The notes beneath the pieces are model-generated. The model saw only the letters and a list, made by a program, of their open reading frames with translations, ran no database searches and had not been told where the DNA came from. This document shows positions 53,670 through 62,900 of a DNA stretch of 64,000 nucleotides, one piece after another; positions within the stretch are counted from its first letter, which is position 1; the number at the start of each line of letters is the position of its first letter. This DNA comes from DSVQ01 sp964484765 (GTDB lineage: Bacteria; Planctomycetota; Planctomycetia; Planctomycetales; Planctomycetaceae), in the NCBI GenBank assembly GCA_964484765.1, contig CAZAGI010000023.1, positions 31,858-95,857 of the forward strand, given 5' to 3'. The position numbers and the translations under genes are program-made.

Positions 53670-53930
53670 CACAGTTGGCCCAGGTATGAAATTGTGTTCA
53701 CTTCACGCAATGCGAAGGGGGGTAATCGTATTCCGGCGTTACCGTCAGTACACTCTGGTCCGGAAGAATCTGTCTCCGTTTTTCAGAATTCTAAAAAATC
53801 GCTGGAGGAAGATCGCGATCGTCCGTCGCAGTAAAAGCGGATTTCGCTTTTGCTGTATAAGTTTCTGATAGCATGTCCCGACCCATCGTTGAATTGAAAA
53901 CCCAGATCGTCTCCATTGCAGGCCGGATCC

Positions 53931-55052
53931 ATGAGTGACGCCCCTTCAGAACCCGAGCGCCTCACAGTCCCCGCGGGAGGCCCGTCGCCGTTTCAAGTGG
54001 TGTCGTCACGAGGCTTCACCGATTGGATGTCCGCGCAGCGATTGAGTCTCGCCGTGTCGACCTATCACATCGGCGCGGTGATTTTTCTCGGGCTGAAGCC
54101 GAATCACGAACTGTCGATGTTTGTCAGCTCTTTCGATCGCGCGATGGGTATGTGTCCACAAGGGTCGGCATTGTGGCTGGTGACGAAACATACCGTGTGG
54201 AAGCTGGAGAACGCCCTCAGCAGTCGGCCGCTCGATGGGTTTGACCGACTGTTCGTCCCGCGCGTGGGTCACATGACGGGCGATGTCGATATCCACGACA
54301 TCACGGTCGAAGCCTCGGGGCGCCCGGTCTTCGTCAACACCAAATTCAACTGCCTGGCCACGCTCGACGATCGCTTCAGCTTCACGCCATTGTGGCGACC
54401 GCCGTTCATCAGTGCGCTTTGCCCGGAAGACCGCTGCCATCTCAACGGCATGGCCCTGGAGAACGGTGTGGCCAGGTATGTCACGATGGTCGCCAGGAGC
54501 GATGTCGCCGACGGCTGGAGAGACTTCCGTGACCACGGCGGCTTGATCATGGATATCACAACTAACGAAGTCGTCGCCGATGAGTTGTCGATGCCCCATT
54601 CACCGCGCGTCCATGCAGGCAAACTCTGGCTGCTCAATGCCGGGACAGGACATCTCGGCTTCGTCGATCGCACCACGAGCAAATTCGAGCCCGTAACATT
54701 CCTGCCGGGTTATGCCCGTGGTTTGGCTCTCCATGGCAACTACGCGGTCATCGGACTGTCGAAACAGCGTCGTGAGAATGCGTTCCAGGGGTTGCCGCTC
54801 GACAAGAATCTCACCGAGAAGGGCGCCGCCGCACGGTGCGGGATTCAAGTCGTCGACCTGACCACCGGCGCGGTGATTCATTGGGCAAGAATCGAAACGC
54901 CGATTGAAGAGTTGTACGACATCGCGATTCTCCCCGAAGTCATCCGCCCCAAAGCCCTGGGCTTTAGCAGTTCGATTGTCGGCGATCAAATCACGTATCA
55001 GGAAAACGATACCATCCAGCTCTGGTCCGCGGTCCCCGCCCCACGGAAATGA
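53931..55052 (+). CDS. TIGR03032 family protein
   Basis: A 373-residue protein of the TIGR03032 family of unknown function. The typical segments are FTDWMSAQRLSLAVSTYHIG, DVDIHDITVEASGRPVFVNT, FNCLATLDDRFSFTPLWRPP, CHLNGMALENGVARYVTM and GIQVVDLTTGAVIHWARIET. The fold looks like a beta-propeller. No signal peptide is obvious. The ATG at 53931 is the likely start. It is separated by 180 bp from the TIR-type gene, convergent with it. It could act on peptides or surface glycans, but no evidence is seen. Confidence 0.88.
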   Translation: MSDAPSEPERLTVPAGGPSPFQVVSSRGFTDWMSAQRLSLAVSTYHIGAVIFLGLKPNHELSMFVSSFDRAMGMCPQGSALWLVTKHTVWKLENALSSRPLDGFDRLFVPRVGHMTGDVDIHDITVEASGRPVFVNTKFNCLATLDDRFSFTPLWRPPFISALCPEDRCHLNGMALENGVARYVTMVARSDVADGWRDFRDHGGLIMDITTNEVVADELSMPHSPRVHAGKLWLLNAGTGHLGFVDRTTSKFEPVTFLPGYARGLALHGNYAVIGLSKQRRENAFQGLPLDKNLTEKGAAARCGIQVVDLTTGAVIHWARIETPIEELYDIAILPEVIRPKALGFSSSIVGDQITYQENDTIQLWSAVPAPRK

Positions 55053-55234
55053 TGCGGACGCCGTTGGGCGCGACAGACGTTGGCTGGCTTCCACGCTTCG
55101 CAGTGTCGCGTACGCTGTCCGAACGGCGTTGTCGTGCTATTGCTCGATGATTCGGCACAATGTTTGAACGGGATGTCAATTTCATATTGCCCGTCGCTTG
55201 TTTCCTCAATCGTACTGTAAGCCGTGCCACTCAC

Positions 55235-56803
55235 CTATGACACGATTTGCAGCCAAGAGGCGCGACAAATCGGACATTTTCCCTGTGTTCCCTGCTGCAG
55301 CGAAGTAAACCTGACAGCGGGAGAGTTTCCGCAGGCACATTTCTGACTGGACGCCATTCGGACAGTCCCGCAGGCCTCACAGATTTGGTCATCTCCCCGG
55401 CTCGACGCAAAATGGGAGTCGCAGGACGGGCAAGAGGCCGCATGGACGGCCGATTTGCGGGGAACCCGATACCGCATTTCCTGAGCGTTCTTTTGTGACT
55501 CATCCCGCGCCTTCGCTATCCATTCATCAAATTGAGGAAACGCTTCCTTCCCCTGGCTTTCCAGCGAATTCGCCTCTTCTTGACGACGTCGATCCCTCAG
55601 TAAGATCACTAGGTACGACCAGGCTCTTGGATTGGTTGGCTCCGTCTGGATCGCCTTACGCAAATAACCCTCTGCCTGTTCGTGCTCTCCCATGGCCTGA
55701 AAGATCTCGCCGATATACGACAGCAGTTCGGGAAGCTTCACACCCAGTCGCAGGCAATACAAAAAATGATTGAGAGCTGAGTGAAACTCACTGGATTCCC
55801 ACAGCGCGATTCCTGCCAGGTAATGCACGCGAACTTTGTCATGGCACTCGTAGGGAAGCAGTTTGCCGATTTCCCAGAGTGCGAACAGATAGCTCTCCGC
55901 CAGGCAAAGTACGTGAATACAGTCCAGAACCATGGACTCGGTGATGTCGGGAGTCTTCAGGACATCTCTGGCGATGGAAGCGGCCGCAGCTTTGTTGCCG
56001 CAGTACAGATGCAATCGGGCCGCCTGAACCTGGACATCGATCGTCGAGCGCCATTCTTCAGGAAGACCATTGAACTTCTCGATCGCCGGCTGGATGGCTC
56101 CTTGTTCGATCAACTCCTTCACGCGCGCCAAAGCCTGGCGAAATTGCTCCTGTTCGGCATCGGTCAGCGTCATTCCCCGGTAGGGCTTGAACCGCTTCCG
56201 CACGAGTTCCGTAGGGTCGTCGACACCGCGAAAGTCCAGAATCTCGGCGGCATTCGCGCCCACACGGGTGATAAACCATCCCGAAACGTCTGACAGGGTG
56301 TCGTCATCCTTGATCACCGGAATCACCACGCAGTGCCGTGCATTTTTCAAGACCAGCGCCAAGTTGATTTCATCGAACACCCATGTCCCGCTCTGCACGT
56401 AGGCCGGCGTGCCAATCATCACCAGGTAGTGGCAATCCGCCATTCTCGCAATGTATTTGGGAACATCCGTCGGCTGGTCTGCCTGGCATGAGTCCTGGTC
56501 GAGCAACACCCGGTAGCCTTGTGCCTCAAGCGCATCGGCGAATTGTTTCACCCAGCGGAAAAGAGCGTCGTCCTCCCATTTGTAGGACAGGAAAAATACC
56601 GGAGGGTAGCCGTGCAACCGCGGACTGGTGCCACGTCGCTCCAGTTCCTCATCGAGATACGCCAGCAACGCTGCACGGCCGTATTGTTCGATCAATTGGT
56701 CCATGTCCTGGCTGGAAAACCCCGGACGACGCAGCGTTTGCTTGAGCTGACGGAGTGTGACGATCTCAATTTCGGCATCATCGTCGCCGGTGTCGTGCGT
56801 CAT
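55235..56803 (-). CDS. TIR-TPR-zinc ribbon protein, possible NADase effector
   Basis: A 522-residue protein, not matched by me to a named family. Residues about 1-60 form a helical leader. Residues about 68-200 form a TIR domain: VFFLSYKWEDDALFRWV with the start strand, YRVLLDQDSCQADQP as box, and SGTWVFDEINLAL where Glu145 occupies the place of the catalytic glutamate in NAD-cleaving TIRs (SxxWxxxE pattern). Residues about 230-430 carry TPR-type helical repeats (GEHEQAEGYLRKAIQTEPTN). The C-terminus has four cysteine knuckles (CPSC, CEAC, CAC, CPIC), probably two zinc ribbons. AAGGA precedes the ATG. It lies next to tRNA-Met and an integrase remnant; a defence or stress role is possible. Confidence 0.85.
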   Translation of the reverse strand: MTHDTGDDDAEIEIVTLRQLKQTLRRPGFSSQDMDQLIEQYGRAALLAYLDEELERRGTSPRLHGYPPVFFLSYKWEDDALFRWVKQFADALEAQGYRVLLDQDSCQADQPTDVPKYIARMADCHYLVMIGTPAYVQSGTWVFDEINLALVLKNARHCVVIPVIKDDDTLSDVSGWFITRVGANAAEILDFRGVDDPTELVRKRFKPYRGMTLTDAEQEQFRQALARVKELIEQGAIQPAIEKFNGLPEEWRSTIDVQVQAARLHLYCGNKAAAASIARDVLKTPDITESMVLDCIHVLCLAESYLFALWEIGKLLPYECHDKVRVHYLAGIALWESSEFHSALNHFLYCLRLGVKLPELLSYIGEIFQAMGEHEQAEGYLRKAIQTEPTNPRAWSYLVILLRDRRRQEEANSLESQGKEAFPQFDEWIAKARDESQKNAQEMRYRVPRKSAVHAASCPSCDSHFASSRGDDQICEACGTVRMASSQKCACGNSPAVRFTSLQQGTQGKCPICRASWLQIVS

Positions 56804-57316
56804 GGTCGGATTCCTTGGCCAGGCGACCGGGGGGAGGGGGCAGAATCGTTCCTCACGGCGGCTTCACTTTCGCTCTGGAGCGACTTCGCTGCGATTCATC
56901 AGGACGGCCGGTCCGCAAGCGTTGCAGCAGCGCGCTGGCGGGTTCCTCGGTGGGGTCTTTTCGTATTGAGCATCGGCAACCGAAAATGTGGGACATTGCG
57001 GGGCAATCCGGCGAGATATTTCCCGGATTGCGTTTCGACGCCGGTGAGCAAATAGCCGATCGATCTGCTGCCGGGCCAACTGCTCGGGAGTCATACCGCT
57101 GCCACGGGAAAGTCTGAAAGTGTTCCCTAAATTAGCGGTGACGATGGACGAATGGCAACCGGAGCGATGAGATCGCGGGCGGACCATTCGCCGTGACACT
57201 GCCAACAACGGATGCGGACTTCGCTGCCGCAATCGCCGTAGACGCACCATCTGAGAAAGCGGCGCGCACTACGGCGGAATCAACGAGTTCCGACGCGCAC
57301 CGAGAACCGGGAAATG
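56804..57316. other. Intergenic region between TIR gene and tRNA, with a possible restriction-gene vestige
   Basis: No intact gene is supported. On the minus strand, from an ATG at 57094, fourteen codons read MTPEQLARQQIDRL, which resembles the start of type I restriction HsdR or helicase proteins (TPEQLARxxID). After that the frame loses coding character. This may be a decayed gene start or chance. Confidence 0.35.
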
Positions 57317-57343
57317 AAAAAACCCCCGGAAATGCGGGGGTTT
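57317..57343 (-). terminator. Rho-independent terminator of tRNA-Met
   Basis: A 9-bp stem AAACCCCCG / CGGGGGTTT with a GAAATG loop lies directly beyond the 3' end of the tRNA gene; on the minus strand it is followed by a run of T, completing a classical terminator. Confidence 0.85.
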
Positions 57344-57355
57344 CATCGGACAAGG

Positions 57356-57429
57356 TGGCGGTGGTCGGACTCGAACCGACGACACACGGCTTATGAAGCC
57401 GTTGCTCTAACCGACTGAGCTACACCGCC
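57356..57429 (-). tRNA. tRNA-Met (CAT anticodon)
   Basis: A 74-nt cloverleaf read on the minus strand. The acceptor stem is GGCGGTG / CACCGCC; the D-arm GCTC..GAGC, anticodon stem ACGGC/GCCGT with loop TTCATAA, and T-arm GTCGG-TTCGAGT-CCGAC all pair. The anticodon CAT means elongator Met, or Ile if the C is lysidine-modified; the acceptor and identity features do not settle this. The CCA end is not encoded. A terminator follows. Confidence 0.95.
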
Positions 57430-57531
57430 GCAAAATACGGCATGCTTTACGGTTACGAACAACGAGCGGATTACTGAAAAATCAGAAAACACGCCAGTTG
57501 CACGCCGAATCTTCTGAATTGGTAAACGAAC

Positions 57532-57828
57532 GTGAACCAATATCGGAAGCATGATATCACGGATTCTAACCGAACGATTAACTCCGCGAAACCGAACGCG
57601 GGACGTGTTTCTGACCGACTGCACCTTCACAAGAGCGGCCAATACGCGAAAGAGGTTCGCGGTCGAGTTCACTATTTCGGCAAGAATCGTGAGGACGCAT
57701 GACGCGACTGGTTGATCGCGAAAGAATCGCTGCAAGCCACCAAATGGGAACCCTTTCACGCCGATCTGCAAAAACAGCGCGAAGCTCGGCATCACTTCAA
57801 GGATTATGCGTATCAATGGTACTGTTGA
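57532..57828 (+). pseudogene. Decayed tyrosine-recombinase/phage-integrase N-terminal fragment
   Basis: In one frame the plus strand reads, from a GTG at 57532, a stretch with SDRLHLHKSGQYAKEVRGRV, then HYFGKNREDA, an in-frame stop TGA at 57700-57702, then RDWLIAKESLQA and a further stop at 57826-57828. HKSGQ(W/Y)AKxxRG(R/K)xHYFG.. is the typical start of planctomycete tyrosine recombinases (an AP2-like arm-binding domain). The catalytic domain is missing and the frame is broken, so this is a remnant. It lies about 100 bp from tRNA-Met. Confidence 0.6.
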
Positions 57829-58163
57829 AGCATACTGTGGACATCTGCCACTCTGACACGCCCGCCGATTTGGGTCGTGGCATGTGAAGTTCGTCCGGCG
57901 TCGTTTCCGCGATTGTGTGTTGAAACGCGCGATGTCGTTGCCCCGCACACACTCTCAGGTTGTTCACTGCAACGCATGGCATCGCTCCTCTCGTGTGACT
58001 TTGCCGCTTGCCGTCGCTCACCACGGCGCGGCGGCTTGCCATTGTGCCGAGGGGGCGCGTATGCTGAGAAACATCGATTCTCGTCGACTGGTGCCGAGCG
58101 GTGCTGGTCGACGGCGAATGCCTGTCGCGGCCTCCTGTACAACGAGGCGAGGGATTGCTCCCC
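57829..58163. other. Intergenic stretch with no gene seen
   Basis: Between the integrase remnant and the first TPR-type gene. No convincing coding frame or RNA is seen; the promoter of the downstream pair must lie here. Confidence 0.55.
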
Positions 58164-61100
58164 ATGAACCGTTTCCTGCGCACGTGCACGCTCACCGCCA
58201 TCGTCAGTCTGAGTGCGTTGATCGCGATGGCAGAAGAACCTTATCAAGATTTTCTTGCCGGTCTGCGCGAACGCCAGTATTACGATTATGCCCTGATTTA
58301 CCTGGATCAGCTGGCGGCCCGGCCGGGAATTCCCGACGAGCTGAAGCAGGTCATTCCCTACGAAAAAGCCGTGACTTTGCTCGCCAGCGCGGCGAACACG
58401 CGCAGCACGGAAAAACAGATCGAACAGCTCGATCAGGCGATTGCCTATCTCGAACAGTTCGTGAAAGAGAGCCCGAATCATCCGCAGGCCGCGAATGCGA
58501 ATACGGAACGAGCCAAGATTCTAATCGGGAAAGCCCGCGTAGAAATTGCTCAATCGCGTGTGCCGGCCAACCAGGGGAACCGCGCGGAGTATCAGAAAAA
58601 AGCCCGCACGCTGATTGCCAGCGCGCGCGCTGTCTTCCAGAAAGCCGCCGAACAACACGAAGCGGCAATGAAGAAATTCGGCACCTTCATCGACAGAGCG
58701 AAAGAACCCGAAAAATTTGATGCCCGCGCGAAATCGGAACTGCAGATGATTCTCGCGCATATTGAACTCGCGCAGTGTGTCTACGAAGAAGCGCAGACTT
58801 ACCCCGATGGCGATGCGGAAAAGAAACGCTTGCTCAACGACGCCGCGGGACAATTCGAGTTGCTGCACCAGAAGCATCGCAGCCTGGTGGCGGGTCTGTA
58901 CGCGCGCATCATGCAGGGCAAATGTTTCGAAGAGCAAGGCGACCTGCAGAAAGCGCTCGGCATCTACAACGAAATGCTCGACAACCCCGGCAATGAAAGT
59001 TCACTGGCCAACCTGAAAGACCAGACGCTGCACTTCAAGCTGATTCTGCTCAACAGCAAAGAGCGCGGCGATCACCAGCTGGTGATCGATCTTGGCGAAG
59101 AATGGCTCAAAAAGCATGGTGCGCAGGCCCGTTCGCAGGTTGGCCTCGGTATTCGCTGGGAAGTGGCGCGGGCTTATGAACAACTCGGAGACAAACGCGA
59201 CCTGCCGAAGGCCGATGCCCAGCGCTACTGGCGTGAAGCCCGCGAAAACGCCCAGCAAGTGAGCAAGTTCAACAGTGAATACCGCGATATCGCCATGTCG
59301 TTCTCGCAGCGGCTCGATACGAAGCTGGGTGGCAAGGAACGCACGCCGGATAAGTTCGACACGGCGTTCGGTCTGGGCAAACAGTTGATCACACCGATCA
59401 AAGACGGGAAAGACGCCCTGGATGCCGCCATTCGCGCCAAGAAACCCGCGGAAGAAATCAAAGCAATGCAGCTCGATTTGAACGCCCAGCTCAAGGAAGC
59501 GGCCGGGTACTTCGATTTGGCGTTGCGTTTGGCCAACAAGAGTGATGATCCCAAAAGCATCACCGCGGCCCGGTTCAACTATGCCTACGTCTCCTATCTG
59601 ATGCGGAAAAACTACGAAGCGGCGATCCTCGGAGAATATGTCGCGAAGACCGTCGACAAGGACGATACGTCGCTCGGTCTCGATGCCGCCTTTCTGTCAC
59701 TTGCGGCCTATGTCCAGGCCTATAACGACGTGAAAGGGACCAGCGCAGACAAAGAAGCGGACATGCGGTTCATCATCAATGCGGCGAACCTGATCACAGT
59801 GAAGTGGCCCGAAAGCGACCGTGCGAACGATGCCCGCATGCAGCTGGGCCAGATCTACAGCGAGACGAAAAAGCCGGTCCTTGCGGCTGAATGGTACAAC
59901 AAAGTCCCCGCTGCCGATCCAAAGTATCCCTATGCACAACTTGCCGCAGGCCAGGCTTACTGGACGGCGTTCGTCAGTGCCGACCGCTTCCCCGAAGCCG
60001 AAAAGCCTACCCCCGAAAAACTCACGGAGTGGAAACAACTTTCGCTGACCCTGCTGCGGAACGGCAGTGAGAAACTGTTGCCGACCATTCCCAAAGAAGG
60101 CACTGCTCCAGGAGAATTGATTGCGGCCAAGGTCACGCAAGCGGGAATCCTGATCACGCTGGGACAAGACGCCGAGGCCATCAAGCTGATGACGGAAGAA
60201 CCGCATTCGGTCGTCAAGGCCGTGACGGTGCCGGATGAAACCAAACGTCCCGACAAGGGCGTTCAAAGCCGGTTGTTTGCCAGTGAAGCGTACAAACTGC
60301 TGCTGCGGGCTTACATCGGCGGGGGCAAACTGAACGAAGCCCGCGACACCATGAAAACCTTGGAAAAAATCGCCGGCGCGGAAGCCGGCGCGGACGTGAC
60401 CGATCTGTATGTCGGCTTGGGAAAACTGCTCAGCGAAGAACTCGAACGACTGAAAGAGGCCAAGGAAACGGAGCGCTTCAACCAATTGATGACGTCGTTC
60501 GAAACGTTCTTGAATGACCTCTATCAGCGTAAGGACGGGCAGACGTTCGGCTCATTGAGCTGGATCGGCGAAACCTATTTTGCACTGGGGGAAGCCACCG
60601 CGGAAGATCCCGCACGGGCCACAGCCTATTTCGAGAAAGCCGGGACATCGTTTCAGGATCTGCTGACGCTCGGAGAGAAGCAGCCTGATTTCCTCAATGC
60701 GGACCAGGTCGCGGCGGTGAAGGTGCGGCTGGTTCGCTGTCACCGACTGAAGAAAGATTTTGAAGCCGCCGAACGGCTGATCGTTGAAGTCTTGAAACAG
60801 CGCGACAACGATCCGCGCGCCCAATCGGAAGCTGCGGCGGTGTATCAAGCGTGGGGATCACAAGGTGTTGCCGACACGACGCCGAAACTGCTGATTGCCA
60901 TCAACGGCGATGCCAAGAACAAGGTTTGGGGCTGGCGAACGCTGAGTCTCAAACTGCAAAAATCGATCGAACGCGGTCGACCCGAGTTGATGCAGCAATT
61001 CGTGGATGCCCGCGTGGAGGGTGTGAAGACGCGCCGGGAGCTTGGTCTGGGACAAACGAGTCCAGAAAAACGCCGCGTGGAACTCGAAAAGTGCGAGTCG

Positions 61101-61676
61101 GAACTGATGGCCACGGTGGTGGTCATGCGGAACCTGTCCGAAGAGCAAATCGCCGATCTCAACGGTGCCTATCATCAGGTGCTGAAGGATCAGGGGAAAG
61201 AAGTGAAAGACCTGAGGATTCGATCGGATGCGGCGATCGCCACGAACACCGAAGCACCGGCGGAATCCAAGACGGCAGCCGCCGAGAAACCGGCCGCTAC
61301 GACAAAGAAAAAAGGGAAAGCTGCGGCGAAGCCCACCACCGGCAACAACGACATGCTGATGTATCTCGCCTTGGGGGCGATCTTTCTCGGTGGCGGCGCT
61401 GGTGTCGCATACATGTTTACGCGCAAGCCGAAATCTCACAAGAAGCTGATGCCGATTCCGGCAGCCGACTCGGTGTTCGCTCATGACGATCCCGAAATTC
61501 AGATTGGAGCAACAGCAGCACCGGCGGCAAAACCGCGTCCCCGTCCTGCCGCGACCGCCGGAACCACTACAACACGTCCGGCGGGAACGAAACCGGCGGC
61601 AACGGGGGCGAATCCCTCGGCGACGGCGAAACCGGCGGGTTCCAAACCGAAGCCGAAACCGCCCACTCCTCAATAA
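58164..61676 (+). CDS. Large exported TPR-type protein with C-terminal membrane helix
   Basis: A 1170-residue protein. A signal peptide (RTCTLTAIVSLSALIAMAEE) starts just after the ATG at 58164; the frame continues upstream but lacks support. Most of the protein is helical and alanine/lysine-rich with TPR-like pairs (DYALIYLDQLAARPGIPDEL, LNEARDTMKTLEKIAGAEAG, YEQLGDKRDL). Near the end, residues about 1062-1085 form a membrane helix (MLMYLALGAIFLGGGAGVAY), followed by a Pro/Ala/Thr-rich tail (PAGTKPAATGANPSATAKPA). It probably faces the periplasm as a scaffold. The second TPR gene follows about 75 bp downstream. Function unknown; the pattern occurs near ExbB/ExbD-type genes in Planctomycetes. 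Confidence 0.82.
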   Translation: MNRFLRTCTLTAIVSLSALIAMAEEPYQDFLAGLRERQYYDYALIYLDQLAARPGIPDELKQVIPYEKAVTLLASAANTRSTEKQIEQLDQAIAYLEQFVKESPNHPQAANANTERAKILIGKARVEIAQSRVPANQGNRAEYQKKARTLIASARAVFQKAAEQHEAAMKKFGTFIDRAKEPEKFDARAKSELQMILAHIELAQCVYEEAQTYPDGDAEKKRLLNDAAGQFELLHQKHRSLVAGLYARIMQGKCFEEQGDLQKALGIYNEMLDNPGNESSLANLKDQTLHFKLILLNSKERGDHQLVIDLGEEWLKKHGAQARSQVGLGIRWEVARAYEQLGDKRDLPKADAQRYWREARENAQQVSKFNSEYRDIAMSFSQRLDTKLGGKERTPDKFDTAFGLGKQLITPIKDGKDALDAAIRAKKPAEEIKAMQLDLNAQLKEAAGYFDLALRLANKSDDPKSITAARFNYAYVSYLMRKNYEAAILGEYVAKTVDKDDTSLGLDAAFLSLAAYVQAYNDVKGTSADKEADMRFIINAANLITVKWPESDRANDARMQLGQIYSETKKPVLAAEWYNKVPAADPKYPYAQLAAGQAYWTAFVSADRFPEAEKPTPEKLTEWKQLSLTLLRNGSEKLLPTIPKEGTAPGELIAAKVTQAGILITLGQDAEAIKLMTEEPHSVVKAVTVPDETKRPDKGVQSRLFASEAYKLLLRAYIGGGKLNEARDTMKTLEKIAGAEAGADVTDLYVGLGKLLSEELERLKEAKETERFNQLMTSFETFLNDLYQRKDGQTFGSLSWIGETYFALGEATAEDPARATAYFEKAGTSFQDLLTLGEKQPDFLNADQVAAVKVRLVRCHRLKKDFEAAERLIVEVLKQRDNDPRAQSEAAAVYQAWGSQGVADTTPKLLIAINGDAKNKVWGWRTLSLKLQKSIERGRPELMQQFVDARVEGVKTRRELGLGQTSPEKRRVELEKCESELMATVVVMRNLSEEQIADLNGAYHQVLKDQGKEVKDLRIRSDAAIATNTEAPAESKTAAAEKPAATTKKKGKAAAKPTTGNNDMLMYLALGAIFLGGGAGVAYMFTRKPKSHKKLMPIPAADSVFAHDDPEIQIGATAAPAAKPRPRPAATAGTTTTRPAGTKPAATGANPSATAKPAGSKPKPKPPTPQ

Positions 61677-61750
61677 CCGTTCATTTTTTTGCGCATGATC
61701 TTCAGAGTCTGACAACCTCCGCACTATCCCAACACTGTTGGAGTTCCGTG

Positions 61751-62809
61751 ATGTCGTTCCGAATTCGCTGTTTCCTGCTGGCCGGTTTATTTGTCGGTTG
61801 TTGGCTCAACTCTGCTTCGGCTCTTGATTCCGTGACCAAGAAAAGCGGTGGGCGCGCGTCTGGTAAGATTACGGCCTCTTCAAAAACCGATCTCACGATC
61901 AAACCTCCCACGGGTGAAGCCGTGGTGATTCCTGCCAATGATCTTCTGATCGTCGACTTTGACGACGCCACGGCGGACATGAAGCTGGGGCTGGCCGACG
62001 AGAACACCGGCCGGTTTGACAGCGCCATTCAACGAGTCACGAAAAGTAAGACGGACACCAAAGCGGACAATCCGCTATTGAAAGCGGAATTTGATTTCGT
62101 TCTCGCACGAATCGATGCCCGCATCGCGCTGGCCGACCCCAGCAAGCGGGACGACGCCATCAAGCGACTCCAGGCTTTCCAGAAGTCGAACTCTGACCAC
62201 TACCGGTATTACGAATCCATGGCGTTGCTCGGTCAGGTGCAGTTGGCGAAGCAGGATTACGACGGCGCCCGTGCCTCGTTCGACGCATTGGCGCAGTCCC
62301 CGTGGAGCGAGTCCAAACTCGCCGCCAAGATCGCAACCGGTCGAATTTTGATGGGTGAGAACAAACTCGACGAAGCCATCGCGTCCTTCGACGAAGCGGT
62401 CAAAGCCGCAGGGACCTCGGCGGGAGAATCGGCGCGGAAGTACGAAGCCATGCTCGGCAAATCGCGTGCGCTGATCGCGCAAAGCAAACAGACGGAAGCG
62501 TTGAAAGAGCTCGATGAAGTGACGCTGCACGCCTCGGCGGATGACACCGCGTTGCAAGCCGAAGCCTACGTCCTTCAGGGGAACGCGTTCCAGGCACTGA
62601 ATCGGACGAAAGAAGCGCTGCTGGCGTACCTGCACGTGGATGTGCTGTTCAAACGCGAAGCGGGGTACCACGCCGAGTCGCTGTATCACATGGCGAAACT
62701 GTGGAAGTCGGTCCAATTGCCCGAGCGCGGTTTAGAAGCCGAAGCGACACTCCAAAGCAGCTATCCCAACAGCGAATGGACGAAGAAGCTGACGACCATC
62801 CAGAACTGA
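61751..62809 (+). CDS. Exported TPR-type protein
   Basis: A 352-residue protein. A signal peptide (RIRCFLLAGLFVGCWLNSASA) follows the ATG at 61751 (GGAG upstream). A small beta domain (GGRASGKITASSKTDLTIKP, PANDLLIVDFDD) lies at residues 30-85. The rest consists of TPR-like helical repeats with ARIDARIALADPSKRDDAIK, KLDEAIASFDEAVKAAGTSA and RTKEALLAYLHVDVLFKREA. It is most likely cotranscribed with the preceding large TPR gene and works with it. A symmetrical terminator hairpin follows at 62834. Confidence 0.85.
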   Translation: MSFRIRCFLLAGLFVGCWLNSASALDSVTKKSGGRASGKITASSKTDLTIKPPTGEAVVIPANDLLIVDFDDATADMKLGLADENTGRFDSAIQRVTKSKTDTKADNPLLKAEFDFVLARIDARIALADPSKRDDAIKRLQAFQKSNSDHYRYYESMALLGQVQLAKQDYDGARASFDALAQSPWSESKLAAKIATGRILMGENKLDEAIASFDEAVKAAGTSAGESARKYEAMLGKSRALIAQSKQTEALKELDEVTLHASADDTALQAEAYVLQGNAFQALNRTKEALLAYLHVDVLFKREAGYHAESLYHMAKLWKSVQLPERGLEAEATLQSSYPNSEWTKKLTTIQN

Positions 62810-62833
62810 AGGGCAGGCGTTTTTTCCCCAAAC

Positions 62834-62861
62834 AAAGCCCAGTCGTTACCGACTGGGCTTT
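62834..62861. terminator. Bidirectional hairpin terminator
   Basis: AAAGCCCAGTCG-TTAC-CGACTGGGCTTT is a perfect 12-bp stem with a 4-base loop, between the convergent TPR gene (ends 62809) and the His-rich protein gene (ends 62901). The flanking A and T runs make it usable in both directions. Confidence 0.85.
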
Positions 62862-62900
62862 GGCATATCACGTCCGTTGTTTCCGAGTGTCGCAACCAAC

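Noticed and set aside
54998..55234. 78-codon frame directly after the TIR gene stop (GTG at 55234)
   Set aside because: The first 26 codons look plausible, but most of the frame is intergenic and antisense to the end of the TIGR03032 gene; no ribosome site or family match.
57391..57948. 185-codon minus-strand frame around the tRNA
   Set aside because: It runs through the tRNA gene and is antisense to the integrase remnant.
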